A stretch of 33,977 nt of DNA, from the NCBI GenBank assembly GCA_002730975.1, contig PCBO01000075.1, forward strand, positions 1-33,977, given 5' to 3'. Of this stretch, positions 1 through 8,522 are shown piece after piece. Position numbers and translations under genes: made by a program. This DNA is from Opitutia bacterium (GTDB lineage: Bacteria; Verrucomicrobiota; Verrucomicrobiia; Opitutales; Seribacteraceae). The notes below the pieces were generated by a model that saw nothing but the letters and a program-made list of their open reading frames with translations, searched no databases and was not told the DNA's origin. Numbering within the stretch: the stretch's first letter is position 1; every line of letters begins with the position of its first letter.

Positions 1-267
1 AATATGGCTTGGAGGATTGTGAGAAGGGTTGATCATGCTTACACCTGCAAGCACCAAGAAAAGGGCGAGTGGGAAAATCGGTCTCCAAGGGAAGGCAAAC
101 GGCAGACCCTCTCCTTTCCTCAGCAACAGTACTCCCAAGAGTCCACCCAAGACAATTGCCACGGTAAACCATTCCGTCCATGGCGACAAGAGGCCGGCTT
201 TCGCCCAAGAAATGACGACAACCAAAACAGTTGTTTGCCCAAAAAGAAAAATTTCGTGTGTTCTCAA
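1..267 (-). CDS. O-antigen ligase/polymerase-like membrane protein (partial, N-terminus)
   Basis: An open frame on the minus strand runs from about 348 off the left edge without a stop. It has no ATG; the most plausible start is TTG at 267, giving Met-Arg-Thr-His followed by 85 further residues. The peptide carries at least three hydrophobic segments: one around LVVVISWAKAGL, one around FTVAIVLGGLLGVLLL, and one around ALFLVLAGVSMI, with a WTEW motif between the first two and an NPSHNPPSH stretch after the third. Short N-terminus, early helices and loop character are as in Wzy/WaaL-type O-antigen ligases of exopolysaccharide loci. The divergent Wza/Wzc-like genes support a polysaccharide role. 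The family call is inference from topology and context; the catalytic loop lies outside the window. The coding frame itself is much more convincing than the hydrophilic plus-strand frames over the same bases. Confidence 0.6.
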   Translation of the reverse strand, partial: MRTHEIFLFGQTTVLVVVISWAKAGLLSPWTEWFTVAIVLGGLLGVLLLRKGEGLPFAFPWRPIFPLALFLVLAGVSMINPSHNPPSHI

Positions 268-429
268 ACTACTAAGCTTGAATTCATGCGTAACATATTC
301 TAAGAGGCATCTAAATATTGAAAGTTTGGACTCGGCAACACTTCGATTTTAGAGTTGCCGTGTTGAATAAGGTAGTCAAAAATAAGAATATAGACTTTTT
401 AAATACCCTTTAGCAAATCTCCAGTTTAA
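268..429. promoter_or_regulatory. Divergent intergenic region with overlapping inverted repeats
   Basis: This AT-rich gap separates the minus-strand membrane protein from the plus-strand barrel protein and must hold both promoters. CGGCAAC at 333-339 is repeated inverted as GTTGCCG at 354-360 (7 bp arms, 14 bp apart). CAACAC at 336-341 is likewise inverted as GTGTTG at 360-365, so the two dyads overlap. Such nested dyads between divergent genes suit an operator. No confident -35/-10 pair was identified. Confidence 0.35.
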
Positions 430-1692
430 ATGCCTGCCCGATTTTTTGAAATTAACAAAGAGTTAATTCTTTATATTTTTTTCATAAGCATTGTTCTTAA
501 TTGCAATACATTTGCCTTGAAGGAAAGCGCTTTAGGCCGGATCGACCTTAGCGCCTCCCTCTCAGCGGAATACGACTCTCGCGTATTTGGTATTTCTTCT
601 CTAACGCTAAAAAAGGTCAAAGCTTCGAACATGTCCGACGAGGTCGAAAGCGAAGACGACTTACTCCTGACGTTTACTCCAGCGATTCACTACACGAAGA
701 AACTACGGTGGTTTTCTTTTAATGGGTCTGCGGGCGTCCGACTTGCCCAATATGTGAAGAACGACAAAAAAAGTTATGTTCAGCCAACCAGCACTTTCAA
801 CATCGACTTTGATGAATCCTTGAAAAAAAGAATTTCAAATAATGCCAAGATTCGCTTTGATATGAATTTTGATCTCGGTCAAAAAGTTGAGACTAGTGTT
901 TTAGAACAGGATCTCGTGAGTTACTCTTACTTTCTGGTCGCAGCAAATGTAAGGTACAATCACAGTTCAAAATTTGGACTTGGGGCTGGCACTTCATACC
1001 TCTATCGCGATTATCAAGATTGGACAACTGGCGGACAAATTAATTCCGCATACAAAGATCTTGCGACAATTCCAATTTATGCCAGAGCTTTTTATATTTA
1101 TTCGGAAAAACTCGACTTCTATACTGAATACAACTTTTCAAAGAGTCGAGATATGTCTGGGAACAGTGGACCCAATCTAAACAACGGGGCTACTCATGGA
1201 GTGAATTTTGGTGCTCAGGGTGATTTATCTCCAAAGCTATCTGGCAACGCTGCAATCGGTTATGTTCGTCAAGTTTATGACAATGCCAATTTCTCAGGAC
1301 AAGGCACCCTTTCACTATCTTCAGGATTGCAGTGGAGTTTAAATCGTAAAACCTCCATGGGTTTTGATTTGAACAGAGGCTTCACGCCATCTGCTCAAGG
1401 TTACACGATGCTAAACACCACAGGTCGACTTTCATTAAATCATCGATTCACTGATGATGTTGCAGGAACCGCTTTCATCTCTTATGGGATGACCGATTAC
1501 ACATTTAGAAAGGGAGAAACAACTTCACGCAGTTCGAATTCTCTGGATAACATTGGCTTTGGAACCAACATTAACAGGACTCTCAACAAGCATTTTTCTA
1601 CAAGTGGCGGGTACAGTTTTTCACACATTGCCCGCGATACCGAATCTTATGGAAGGCATTTAGTCCGAGTTGACCTGAACGGCCGATTTTAA
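430..1692 (+). CDS. Outer membrane beta-barrel protein of exopolysaccharide locus
   Basis: The 420-residue product starts with a signal peptide (hydrophobic stretch about residues 12-24, likely cleavage after Ala29 in NTFA). The rest alternates polar and aromatic residues in short strands separated by charged or Gly/Asn turns, typical of a transmembrane beta-barrel. It ends in Arg-Phe, the terminal aromatic residue recognised by the BAM machinery. Clear strands include FSFNGSAGVRLAQYV and the final LVRVDLNGRF. It lies 9 bp before a Wza-like gene and is probably the first gene of an export operon. Barrel proteins of this kind accompany Wza/Wzc pairs in many EPS loci and may form or stabilise the outer-membrane exit. 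No specific family recognised; membership of the operon is an inference from spacing. Confidence 0.75.
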   Translation: MPARFFEINKELILYIFFISIVLNCNTFALKESALGRIDLSASLSAEYDSRVFGISSLTLKKVKASNMSDEVESEDDLLLTFTPAIHYTKKLRWFSFNGSAGVRLAQYVKNDKKSYVQPTSTFNIDFDESLKKRISNNAKIRFDMNFDLGQKVETSVLEQDLVSYSYFLVAANVRYNHSSKFGLGAGTSYLYRDYQDWTTGGQINSAYKDLATIPIYARAFYIYSEKLDFYTEYNFSKSRDMSGNSGPNLNNGATHGVNFGAQGDLSPKLSGNAAIGYVRQVYDNANFSGQGTLSLSSGLQWSLNRKTSMGFDLNRGFTPSAQGYTMLNTTGRLSLNHRFTDDVAGTAFISYGMTDYTFRKGETTSRSSNSLDNIGFGTNINRTLNKHFSTSGGYSFSHIARDTESYGRHLVRVDLNGRF

Positions 1693-1701
1693 GATGATGG
1701 G

Positions 1702-2343
1702 TTGATTGTGAGAGTTTTTCCAAACTTACCTTTGTACTGTTTTTTGGTTTTAGCCATCTCGCTATTATCTGCCCGCAACGAAGATCCCTCCATACTGCGT
1801 GACCCGACTGGATACAAACTAAGATCCGGAGATCGTATTAAAGTATCCGTGCTGGGAGAAGTTGATTGTAATATCGAAGCAACGATTAGCAATGATGAAA
1901 GTGTGCGCTTGGCTTATATTGGGGAGTTGCTCTTGGCCAAAATGAACACAAAACAAGCGGAAACATACATTGCACAAGAGTATCGTAGGCAACAGATCTT
2001 TAGGGATCCCAAAGTGACCGTGACAATCTCAAAATATGTTGAACGTTTCGTTTTCCTTTCAGGTTCAGTCAACAAACAAGGTGCCTATGCCTTTCCTCCT
2101 GAAGCCGAAGCGATGAATTTAGTTCAGGTTATCGCACGCGCTGGGGGGTTCACAGATATCGCCAACAAGACAAAAGTTAAGGTAACTAGAACATTCTACG
2201 ATGAGTCAGGAAAAGTCAAAAACTCAATGACATACGAGGTTAATGTCGAAGCCCTAAGCAGTGGGTCTTCTGATGAGAGAGAGTACTCCACCTTCATGAT
2301 TTATCCTGGTGATCAAATTTTTGTAAAAGAACGTTTGGTATAA
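1702..2343 (+). CDS. Wza-like polysaccharide export protein (SLBB domains)
   Basis: The product has about 213 residues: an N-terminal hydrophobic signal (about residues 6-21), the polysaccharide biosynthesis/export domain beginning at YKLRSGDRIKVSVLGE, and a second SLBB-type domain with VFLSGSVNKQGAYAFP followed by LVQVIARAGGFTDIANKTKV. It ends with the usual YPGDQIFVKERLV. Members polymerise into the periplasmic/outer-membrane channel through which Wzx/Wzy-assembled polysaccharide leaves the cell. There is no ATG in frame: either TTG at 1702 or GTG at 1708 is the start, the latter giving MRVFPNLPLYCFLVL. No convincing lipobox follows the signal, unlike E. coli Wza. The protein is shorter than E. 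coli Wza (about 380 residues) and lacks its C-terminal membrane helix; the neighbouring barrel protein may supply the outer-membrane passage. Confidence 0.88.
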   Translation: MIVRVFPNLPLYCFLVLAISLLSARNEDPSILRDPTGYKLRSGDRIKVSVLGEVDCNIEATISNDESVRLAYIGELLLAKMNTKQAETYIAQEYRRQQIFRDPKVTVTISKYVERFVFLSGSVNKQGAYAFPPEAEAMNLVQVIARAGGFTDIANKTKVKVTRTFYDESGKVKNSMTYEVNVEALSSGSSDEREYSTFMIYPGDQIFVKERLV

Positions 2344-2380
2344 ACTACTGCCCAACCGACGCTCGCTCGTCATAAAAAAA

Positions 2381-4654
2381 ATGGACTCCTACTCCAATCC
2401 TGACCCATCTCAGGAAATTATACAACCTGCTTCTCGAAGTAGGCTCAGGGGTGTATTCGATTATTTTCTAATTATACGTGACCGCTGGTTGCTTGCCACG
2501 GCGCTCTCACTTCCGATTGCTTTGGGTTTTGTTTACAAGGAATATCAACAACCAAGTATCTACCAATCTTCCTCTTCTTTTCGCCTCATCCCTCCGCCAG
2601 CAATTTTGAATCTACAGCCCGTCGAACAAGCTAATCAATTAGTGGATTTGGTTCGAAAGCATACAGAAGGGCTTAACAGTCAAGAGTTGAGAGCTCGTGT
2701 TCTCGAAGCAATTAAAGACAACAGCTTTAAAAAAAGTACAATGCTTGCACCATACGTACATGATCAGCAGTTGCCGGAAATCGCATCAATCATAAACTAT
2801 TCCGTTTCGGTAGGCGGAGAGGGAAGACCTGTCTTCACAATAACAGCAACTGGGCGTAGTCCCGAATCCGTGCAACTAGTTGCAGATCTTGTTCAACAAT
2901 ATTACGACGAGTCTCACAAGAAGGGAGCTGGTGAAATAGTCAGAGGTGCTCGCAGTGTTCTTGAGTCCCTTTTAGAAAAGAGCCAATCTCGGGAAGACAG
3001 CATTCTTGAAGAAATGACCAAATACAAAGGAGAAAGAGAGCTTCCATTTGTTGAGGACGAAAGATTGGATAATGCCGCTCGAAAAAGTAGCTATCATTCG
3101 GAAATCACTAAGGCTAAGGTGGAGAAAGTACGAATAAATTCACTCCTTCGTCAAATCATTCAAATACAGGCCAGCATAAGCTCTCGTATTCAAAATGATG
3201 GAGCTTCTAAAGATGTGAATGCAAACATTGATGCCATCAAGGAATATTTTAAAATTGATGCCATAGAAAGTTTTGGAAATGTTCCCGCCTTACAGAAAAG
3301 ACTTTTCGATCTGGAACAAAGTCACAAGCTTTACGGTCAAAAGTATCTGGCTAATCATCCAAAGATGATCGAGACTGCCCGGCAAATAAAGGATGTGGAA
3401 AGGATTCTGCAACTGGAGGTCAAAGCTTCGATTGAAGATCTAAAAAACTCATACCATCAACTGGAGGCTCAAGAACAAGAATACGCTAACGAAATGGATA
3501 AAGTACAGGTCGAAGCAGTTGAACTTAGTGAAATGGAAAAAGACCTAGAAGTACTGGATCGAAAACTTCAGATTCAAAGAGGTTCCACGGACACGATTCA
3601 AAGGCGCCTGCAAGATGTTGTGATTCAGATAGAACTTCCCCAAGAGCAAGACGACCCCCTTCATAAAGGAAACATTGCTTATCCAGGAATCCAGATAAGT
3701 CCGAACTTGCCTGAAATTCATAAGACGGGATTTATGATATTTGCAGCACTATTTGTTCTGATCCCTTTTGGTTTTGAGTTTATAGATAATCGGATAAAAT
3801 CCCCTTGGGATATAGAAGTTTTCCTAGGTCAGGATTTAATTGCTGGAATTCCAAAGATATCAGAGGTAAAAGAGGTCGACAGACCACTTATCGTCGGAAA
3901 CGAACTAGACGACGGCCTCACCGAAGCCTTTCGGAGTATGTACAGTCGCATACAAATGAACTCCAAGACGGATTACCCAAAAACTATTTTGATTACTAGT
4001 GCGATACCAAGTGAAGGGAAAAGCCTACTTGCAGCTAACTTGGCTTACAGTTGCGCCAATCACGGGCGCAAAACTATACTTGTCGATTTTGATTTAAGGC
4101 GACCTGGACTTCATAAATTTTGTGGAGTTAATAATGATAGAGGGTTACTCACGCTGATAAATGAGACTGTTGCAAACCCTACTCCAAATTATAACTTTTG
4201 GGACAGCGGTACACTTGTAGAAATTTATCCAAATCTTTTAATTTTGCCATCTGGCGGAAAAACCCGAGCTGCCACTGAAATGCTTGAAAAGCCAGAGTTC
4301 GATAAAATGCTCTTCAGCCTCAGACAAAACGCTGAAATCATTATTATCGATAGTCCTCCCATTGGACTATTCCCCGACTCACTTGCAATGGCAAGGAAGG
4401 TGGATGAAGTGATTTTTGTGACTCGTTATGGCAAGGTGGCTCGTAAAGTAGCGAAAAACCTAATCGAGAGTCTGGAGGAAACGGGTGCAAATATGCTAGG
4501 CGTTGTACTAAATGATTTACCTGAAAAGAAGACTCCAGGATACTACTATTCGGGATACTATGGTTATGGTTATTTCCGATATAAGTACTACAACAAATAT
4601 TACGGGAAACAAGGTGCTGAGAAAGCTCAAGGTAAAAACGCAAAGCTCAGTTAA
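2381..4654 (+). CDS. Wzc-like polysaccharide co-polymerase / BY-kinase
   Basis: The 757-residue protein couples an inner-membrane Wzz-type chain-length domain to a cytoplasmic bacterial tyrosine kinase. First membrane helix is about residues 36-52; a long periplasmic coiled-coil region with a PxxP-like boundary occupies about 190-440; the second helix is about 450-465. The kinase carries Walker A SAIPSEGKS (Lys547), Walker A' ILVDFDLRRP (566-575) and Walker B IIIIDSPP (653-660). The C-terminus holds 12 tyrosines within residues 721-741, the autophosphorylation cluster known from Wzc/CpsD-type kinases. It follows the Wza-like gene by 37 bp, as in other EPS loci, and should control polymer length and export through phosphorylation cycles. 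All catalytic motifs are intact. Confidence 0.92.
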   Translation: MDSYSNPDPSQEIIQPASRSRLRGVFDYFLIIRDRWLLATALSLPIALGFVYKEYQQPSIYQSSSSFRLIPPPAILNLQPVEQANQLVDLVRKHTEGLNSQELRARVLEAIKDNSFKKSTMLAPYVHDQQLPEIASIINYSVSVGGEGRPVFTITATGRSPESVQLVADLVQQYYDESHKKGAGEIVRGARSVLESLLEKSQSREDSILEEMTKYKGERELPFVEDERLDNAARKSSYHSEITKAKVEKVRINSLLRQIIQIQASISSRIQNDGASKDVNANIDAIKEYFKIDAIESFGNVPALQKRLFDLEQSHKLYGQKYLANHPKMIETARQIKDVERILQLEVKASIEDLKNSYHQLEAQEQEYANEMDKVQVEAVELSEMEKDLEVLDRKLQIQRGSTDTIQRRLQDVVIQIELPQEQDDPLHKGNIAYPGIQISPNLPEIHKTGFMIFAALFVLIPFGFEFIDNRIKSPWDIEVFLGQDLIAGIPKISEVKEVDRPLIVGNELDDGLTEAFRSMYSRIQMNSKTDYPKTILITSAIPSEGKSLLAANLAYSCANHGRKTILVDFDLRRPGLHKFCGVNNDRGLLTLINETVANPTPNYNFWDSGTLVEIYPNLLILPSGGKTRAATEMLEKPEFDKMLFSLRQNAEIIIIDSPPIGLFPDSLAMARKVDEVIFVTRYGKVARKVAKNLIESLEETGANMLGVVLNDLPEKKTPGYYYSGYYGYGYFRYKYYNKYYGKQGAEKAQGKNAKLS

Positions 4655-4951
4655 ATTTAGAAAATTTACACTCTGTCCTGAACTAAGACTCAATCTCTTC
4701 TTCAGACAAATAAAAAAAGGTAAACCAAATCAGAATCAGATTGTTTTGAAGTAAAACAACATTAAAAACATAAAATAGATTCCAATAAAGTTATTATGCA
4801 AGAGACTTTTTATAAAAAAAGCTTCTATCGCAATTGGTTCCCTTAAATTACTTATGCACTTCCATTCTCTGCCAATCTGAAACCGAGTCCAAGTTGACTT
4901 TGCAGATATCTCATTGGGTATTAGAAATTATACTATTAAAAGAGTTAAAAT
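4655..4951. other. AT-rich intergenic region, no gene seen
   Basis: About 300 bases follow the Wzc-like gene. The sequence is very AT-rich and contains homopolymer A and T runs, but no strong hairpin with a T-tract, no RNA gene and no protein with recognisable features. A short open frame continues from within the Wzc gene to 4754 in another frame; its composition is random-looking and it was not accepted. The promoter of the small gene at 4952 probably lies at the right end. Confidence 0.5.
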
Positions 4952-5182
4952 ATGCAATATGAATACAAAACTTGTATAATTTATCCTAAAGGTCTCCGCG
5001 TTAGTGGTGATGATCAATCTGCTAAACTTGCCGAAAAGCTTGAAAAAGAAAGTAATGAATTGGGTAAAAGCGGGTGGCGACTAACAGCCGTAACCCCTAC
5101 TTTAATAAACGGTGGATCTGTTGCAAAATTATTACTTACTTTTCGTAAAAAGTCTCAGAACGTTTCTTCAGTAAAGGATTAA
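4952..5182 (+). CDS. Small DUF4177-like protein
   Basis: A 76-residue soluble protein starting MQYEYKTCIIYPKG. The pattern of an N-terminal YEYK strand, a central amphipathic helix (LAEKLEKESNELGKSGW) and GWRLTAVTPTLINGG followed by a final strand ending FRKK matches the small alpha/beta DUF4177 fold, whose members carry a conserved LN-x-x-G-x-x-GW-E/R-L motif. The function of this family is unknown. It stands alone between the EPS genes and a convergent lipoprotein gene 29 bp downstream. Start is the only ATG in frame with upstream AT-rich sequence. Confidence 0.6.
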   Translation: MQYEYKTCIIYPKGLRVSGDDQSAKLAEKLEKESNELGKSGWRLTAVTPTLINGGSVAKLLLTFRKKSQNVSSVKD

Positions 5183-5211
5183 AATAACTATTCATTCGAG
5201 AAATAAGTTGG

Positions 5212-5655
5212 CTAGTATTCGACTGTCCTGACTACATCATTTGCAAGAGTTAATTTAAATAGCACTCTCTCTTGATCGCAAATCTCGAATTCTTTTGAAT
5301 TATGTCCAAAACGAGATGCAATTAAGTGCCCGACTCTGTAGCGTCTCGTTTCCCAAACTGATCCAGCACCTGGATTCATAGCAGTTGCAAGTACTTCAAA
5401 ACGATACCCCATAACTTTATTTAACTCAGAAATGAGAATGCCGGGTTGTATGTGAACTAAAGCGCCACTCTCAATCAAAGCCAAATTCTTGCTTGTAATT
5501 TTACTCTTCTCAATTTCGGATTGCCGTATAACTTCCTCATGAACTCGTCTTTGTTCAGCAAATTGCTTATCAGGGTTCCATGAGCCTTTGCGACACGCGG
5601 TTAAAGCCAAAGCCATAAAACCAGCAATCCAAAAAATATGCATCAAATGAAGCAT
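5212..5655 (-). CDS. Small lipoprotein of unknown function
   Basis: The frame extends up to 5763, but residues before MLHLMHIFWIAGFMALALTAC do not look secreted, so the start is placed at ATG 5655 (ATG 5643 is equally possible). That start gives a classical lipoprotein signal with lipobox LTAC, so the mature protein is probably anchored to a membrane by its N-terminal Cys. The mature part begins with a charged helix (DKQFAEQRRVHEEVIRQS) and continues with a compact domain containing LIESGALVHIQPGILISELN and WETRRYRVG. No family was recognised. It converges with the DUF4177-like gene and diverges from the gene at 5777. No Shine-Dalgarno sequence decides between the two ATGs. Confidence 0.6.
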   Translation of the reverse strand: MLHLMHIFWIAGFMALALTACRKGSWNPDKQFAEQRRVHEEVIRQSEIEKSKITSKNLALIESGALVHIQPGILISELNKVMGYRFEVLATAMNPGAGSVWETRRYRVGHLIASRFGHNSKEFEICDQERVLFKLTLANDVVRTVEY

Positions 5656-5776
5656 TAAATTATTACGGATGGTTTTACTGAAAAGGCAAATGTAATTAGT
5701 AACTAACCTGTACTGAAACTTGGTATCAAACCTGCTGTAAAGTTGTAACTTCACCATCCACAAATATTATTTCAGC

Positions 5777-6328
5777 GTGGATTTTAATTCCGCACAAAAC
5801 TCTTACCCTTATGCCTTGGAGAGACAGGCGTCTCTTGTCGCGGCTTCATTGCGGTTTCCAGAACCTTCTTCTGGAAGGTGGTTATTAAGACTTGTCAGGT
5901 TACCTGCCAAAGGTCGGGAAACCATTATTGATTTGGAAAAGCAGGACAACCGATGCCTTGCAACAGTTACTCGCTTTTTGAAACCTCTTCGACAATTGTG
6001 GGAGGCACTAGATCGTCCAAGTGAGATACCTCGCTCTGAAATACCTCTTGAAGTATCTATGGCAAACCTCGACTACAATGACGCACTCTTCCGAGAAACG
6101 GAAAGGGGCACAGTCCTCGATTGCATTAATGCACCGATAGACGATTCTGGCTTGGACCACTACCTTATTTTTTTTACAGACACCATCGATTGTAAAATTG
6201 CCGCGATTACCGACCCGTACAAAATCCGTAAAGCTGAAGCTTGGCATCGCATAATCAATCGCTCATACGGAGCCGAACTGGTTCCACCGCGGCGATGTTT
6301 TGTGGAAGAAACGGTTTCCGTTTTATGA
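5777..6328 (+). CDS. Conserved-looking hypothetical protein coupled to pssA
   Basis: The 183-residue product starts with GTG (MDFNSAQNSYPYALERQ) and has no signal peptide, membrane helix or recognised motif. It is a mixed alpha/beta cytoplasmic-type sequence with LVRLPAKGRETIIDLEKQDN near residue 40 and a strand-like LDHYLIFFTD near residue 128. Its stop codon overlaps the ATG of the phosphatidyltransferase gene (ATGA at 6325-6328), which implies translational coupling. That position is often taken by phosphatidylserine decarboxylase in other genomes, but this protein has no LGST cleavage motif of that enzyme. A role linked to phospholipid synthesis is inferred from coupling only. Confidence 0.65.
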   Translation: MDFNSAQNSYPYALERQASLVAASLRFPEPSSGRWLLRLVRLPAKGRETIIDLEKQDNRCLATVTRFLKPLRQLWEALDRPSEIPRSEIPLEVSMANLDYNDALFRETERGTVLDCINAPIDDSGLDHYLIFFTDTIDCKIAAITDPYKIRKAEAWHRIINRSYGAELVPPRRCFVEETVSVL

Positions 6329-7119
6329 GTAAAATCGATGCGGTTGAACAGGGTAGGGTACTTACCCTACCGAAATTATTACCTAACATCTTCACCACAA
6401 TAGGACTATGCGCCGGACTCACTGGAATGCGTTTCGCTATGGAAGGCGAATGGGAAAAAGCGGTCTTCTTCATTCTCGTTGCGGCAGCATTCGACACCGT
6501 GGACGGCCTCTCCGCACGTTTATTAAAAGCTCATTCTCGTTTTGGAGCTGAGCTAGATAGCTTAGCCGACACAATCAGTTTTGGAGTTGCCCCCGCGGTA
6601 GTAATATATCTTTGGATTAGAGCACCGTTGGTCGGCAGCGGTTCCGAGTACCTTCTAGAGTGGTTTTGGATTCCGATACTCGCATTTTCGACCTGCAACG
6701 CCTTGCGCTTGGCTCGTTTCAACGTTATGCACGAAGAGGGAAAACCGAGAGACAAAACTTACTTTACAGGTGTGCCGGCTCCGGCCGCTGCAGGAATGGC
6801 CATGATGCCGATGGGAATGGAATTCATTCTCAAGCGGTTTGAATCAGGTTTCATTGTCGCTGAATACCCTCTTTGGGTTCTAGGCTGGATTGTTGCGATA
6901 TCTCTTTTAATGATTAGCAGAGTTCCCACTTTTTCATTTCGAAACGTCCGTTTTCGGGTTGCTCGAAATCGGGCTATTCTTGTCCTTTTAGCGGTGGGAT
7001 TAAGCGTTGCTGTTTTTTCAAAGGAACCTTGGATATTTCTTTTTTCGCTTGGAGCCTTGTATCTATTAAGCTTACCATTCAGCATAACTGCATACCGTAA
7101 GGACAATCCAAGGAAATGA
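6325..7119 (+). CDS. pssA: CDP-alcohol phosphatidyltransferase, probable CDP-diacylglycerol--serine O-phosphatidyltransferase
   Basis: The 264-residue integral membrane enzyme carries the complete CDP-alcohol phosphatidyltransferase signature: Asp57, Asp60-Gly61, Ala64-Arg65, Gly74, Asp78 and Asp82, spanning AAFDTVDGLSARLLKAH and FGAELDSLAD. These aspartates bind the metal ions and the CDP-diacylglycerol headgroup. About seven to eight hydrophobic helices follow. LPNIFTTIGLCAGLTG near the N-terminus and NALRLARFNV after the catalytic helix are typical of the PssA type 2 subgroup, so phosphatidylserine synthesis is likely; phosphatidylglycerophosphate synthase is less likely. A longer frame reaching TTG at 6241 lies inside the upstream gene; ATG 6325 is chosen because it gives the 4-bp ATGA overlap and a normal N-terminus. 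The gene converges with the TPR operon, separated by 5 bp. Confidence 0.88.
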   Translation: MSKIDAVEQGRVLTLPKLLPNIFTTIGLCAGLTGMRFAMEGEWEKAVFFILVAAAFDTVDGLSARLLKAHSRFGAELDSLADTISFGVAPAVVIYLWIRAPLVGSGSEYLLEWFWIPILAFSTCNALRLARFNVMHEEGKPRDKTYFTGVPAPAAAGMAMMPMGMEFILKRFESGFIVAEYPLWVLGWIVAISLLMISRVPTFSFRNVRFRVARNRAILVLLAVGLSVAVFSKEPWIFLFSLGALYLLSLPFSITAYRKDNPRK

Positions 7120-7124
7120 TGTCG

Positions 7125-8504
7125 CTATGACTTGTTTTTAGGCTTTTTTGAGGTAATTTGAGAAAGATAGGCAGTGGCTTTTGCATTTGAAGGTTCAATA
7201 TCGGTGACAATAAGGAAGTGCATCTCTGCCTTACCGAGATCTTTTTCGACAAAAGCAATTTCCCCAAGTCGAAAATGAGCTTGGGGATGAGCCCATTCAG
7301 CCTGAACGACAGCTTCGTAGTGCCTAATTGCTTCGTTTTCCCTATCACTTTCGTCCAGGAGAGTAGCTAATTCATAACGAGCTGGAACGAATACCGGCGA
7401 CTTGCCAACCGCTTTGCCGAGAAGCTGAATTGCTTTTTTAATATCTTCACCCATCAATTCAATCTTTGCCAAATAAAATAATACGGGGGACTGAGACCGC
7501 CGAGCGTGCTCGGCCTTTTCCAAAAGGCGTCGCGCTCTGATGAAATTTGCGTTGTTGGCAGCAACATCCGAGTCACCCCTGAATTTTTTCTCGTCTTTAT
7601 CGAATGCGCTCAAAGCCTCAATTAGGTCTTTTTTCGCTGCATATGCCTTACCTTGCTTTATAAAAAGCTCCGCTCTTTTCAAAAGAGATTTTCCCTTAAC
7701 TTCTGGTTCTCGAATAGCGAGATTCAGGCAGTTTTCGACTTTGATATTGTCGTTATCCGCAAAAGCAAGTTTCGCGAGGCAAAAGAGAGCATCTCCGGCA
7801 ATACCTTTCACTTTTGCAGCTTTTTCATAGCAATCGATTGCGGCTTGGATATCTCCTTCGCCTTCAAGCATAATACCTAATCGCAGGTTAGCGGGACCAT
7901 AAGATGGATTTAAACGGAGTGTTTGTTCATAATATTGCTTGGCTGAAGTATAATCAGGTTCTCTGAGAATATTACCTTCGCGATCAGATTTTTCACCCTT
8001 ATCGAGTAACTGTGCAAGGTGATAGGAAGGACGAGGATCCTCGGGTAGGAGATCGATCGCTATTTCGAGCAAAAGCTTTACTCTGTTGAAATCATCAGGA
8101 TGTTCAAGAAATGTTGCTAGACGAAAGTGAGCTTCACCATTAAGGTGATCTAAACTAACGACACTTTCAAGTTGATCTGCCGCAGCCTTAACTTGACCTT
8201 TGGCCGCAAGAAGCTCTGCTAATCGAAAGCGAGAAGTTGCATCACCGAGATTTCCGGAACTTGCTTCTAAAAGATGCTTTATTGCCTCCTCTTCCTGCCC
8301 TTCATCAATTAATATTTCCGCTAGAGCAAAGTGTGCGGCAGGAACATCAGCTTCTCCCTCAATCGCTTTTGAAAGGATGGCCTTGGCCTCATCCAAGAGG
8401 TTTTCTTGCCAGTAAAGATCAGCTAACGCAAGGCGAGCAGCAAGATGATTGGGGTCAAGGGCGATAGCCTTTTCTAAATGACCAAGCGCATCGGGATGAA
8501 TCAT
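7125..8504 (-). CDS. TPR-repeat protein (last gene of rod/cyclase operon)
   Basis: The 459-residue protein is built from about a dozen tetratricopeptide repeats, e.g. AKAILSKAIEGEADVPAAHF and EAIRHYEAVVQAEWAHPQAH, with the usual small/large residue pattern and Pro at helix ends. It starts in the middle of a repeat (helix B first). Between the two helices of the repeat at about residues 160-190 there is a hydrophilic insertion, GEKSDREGNILREPD, closely similar in style to two insertions in the upstream TPR protein. A second irregular stretch (about 300-320, KDEKKFRGDSD) interrupts the array. No signal peptide or membrane helix: cytoplasmic protein-interaction scaffold. It begins 18 bp after the stop of the 543-residue TPR gene and ends 5 bp from the pssA stop. 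Confidence 0.85.
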   Translation of the reverse strand: MIHPDALGHLEKAIALDPNHLAARLALADLYWQENLLDEAKAILSKAIEGEADVPAAHFALAEILIDEGQEEEAIKHLLEASSGNLGDATSRFRLAELLAAKGQVKAAADQLESVVSLDHLNGEAHFRLATFLEHPDDFNRVKLLLEIAIDLLPEDPRPSYHLAQLLDKGEKSDREGNILREPDYTSAKQYYEQTLRLNPSYGPANLRLGIMLEGEGDIQAAIDCYEKAAKVKGIAGDALFCLAKLAFADNDNIKVENCLNLAIREPEVKGKSLLKRAELFIKQGKAYAAKKDLIEALSAFDKDEKKFRGDSDVAANNANFIRARRLLEKAEHARRSQSPVLFYLAKIELMGEDIKKAIQLLGKAVGKSPVFVPARYELATLLDESDRENEAIRHYEAVVQAEWAHPQAHFRLGEIAFVEKDLGKAEMHFLIVTDIEPSNAKATAYLSQITSKKPKNKS

Positions 8505-8522
8505 GGTCCAACTCCGGCTCCA

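Noticed and set aside
4-352. Two hydrophilic open frames of about 100 codons on the plus strand
   Set aside because: They have random-looking composition and lie antiparallel to the membrane-protein frame, which has clear transmembrane segments.
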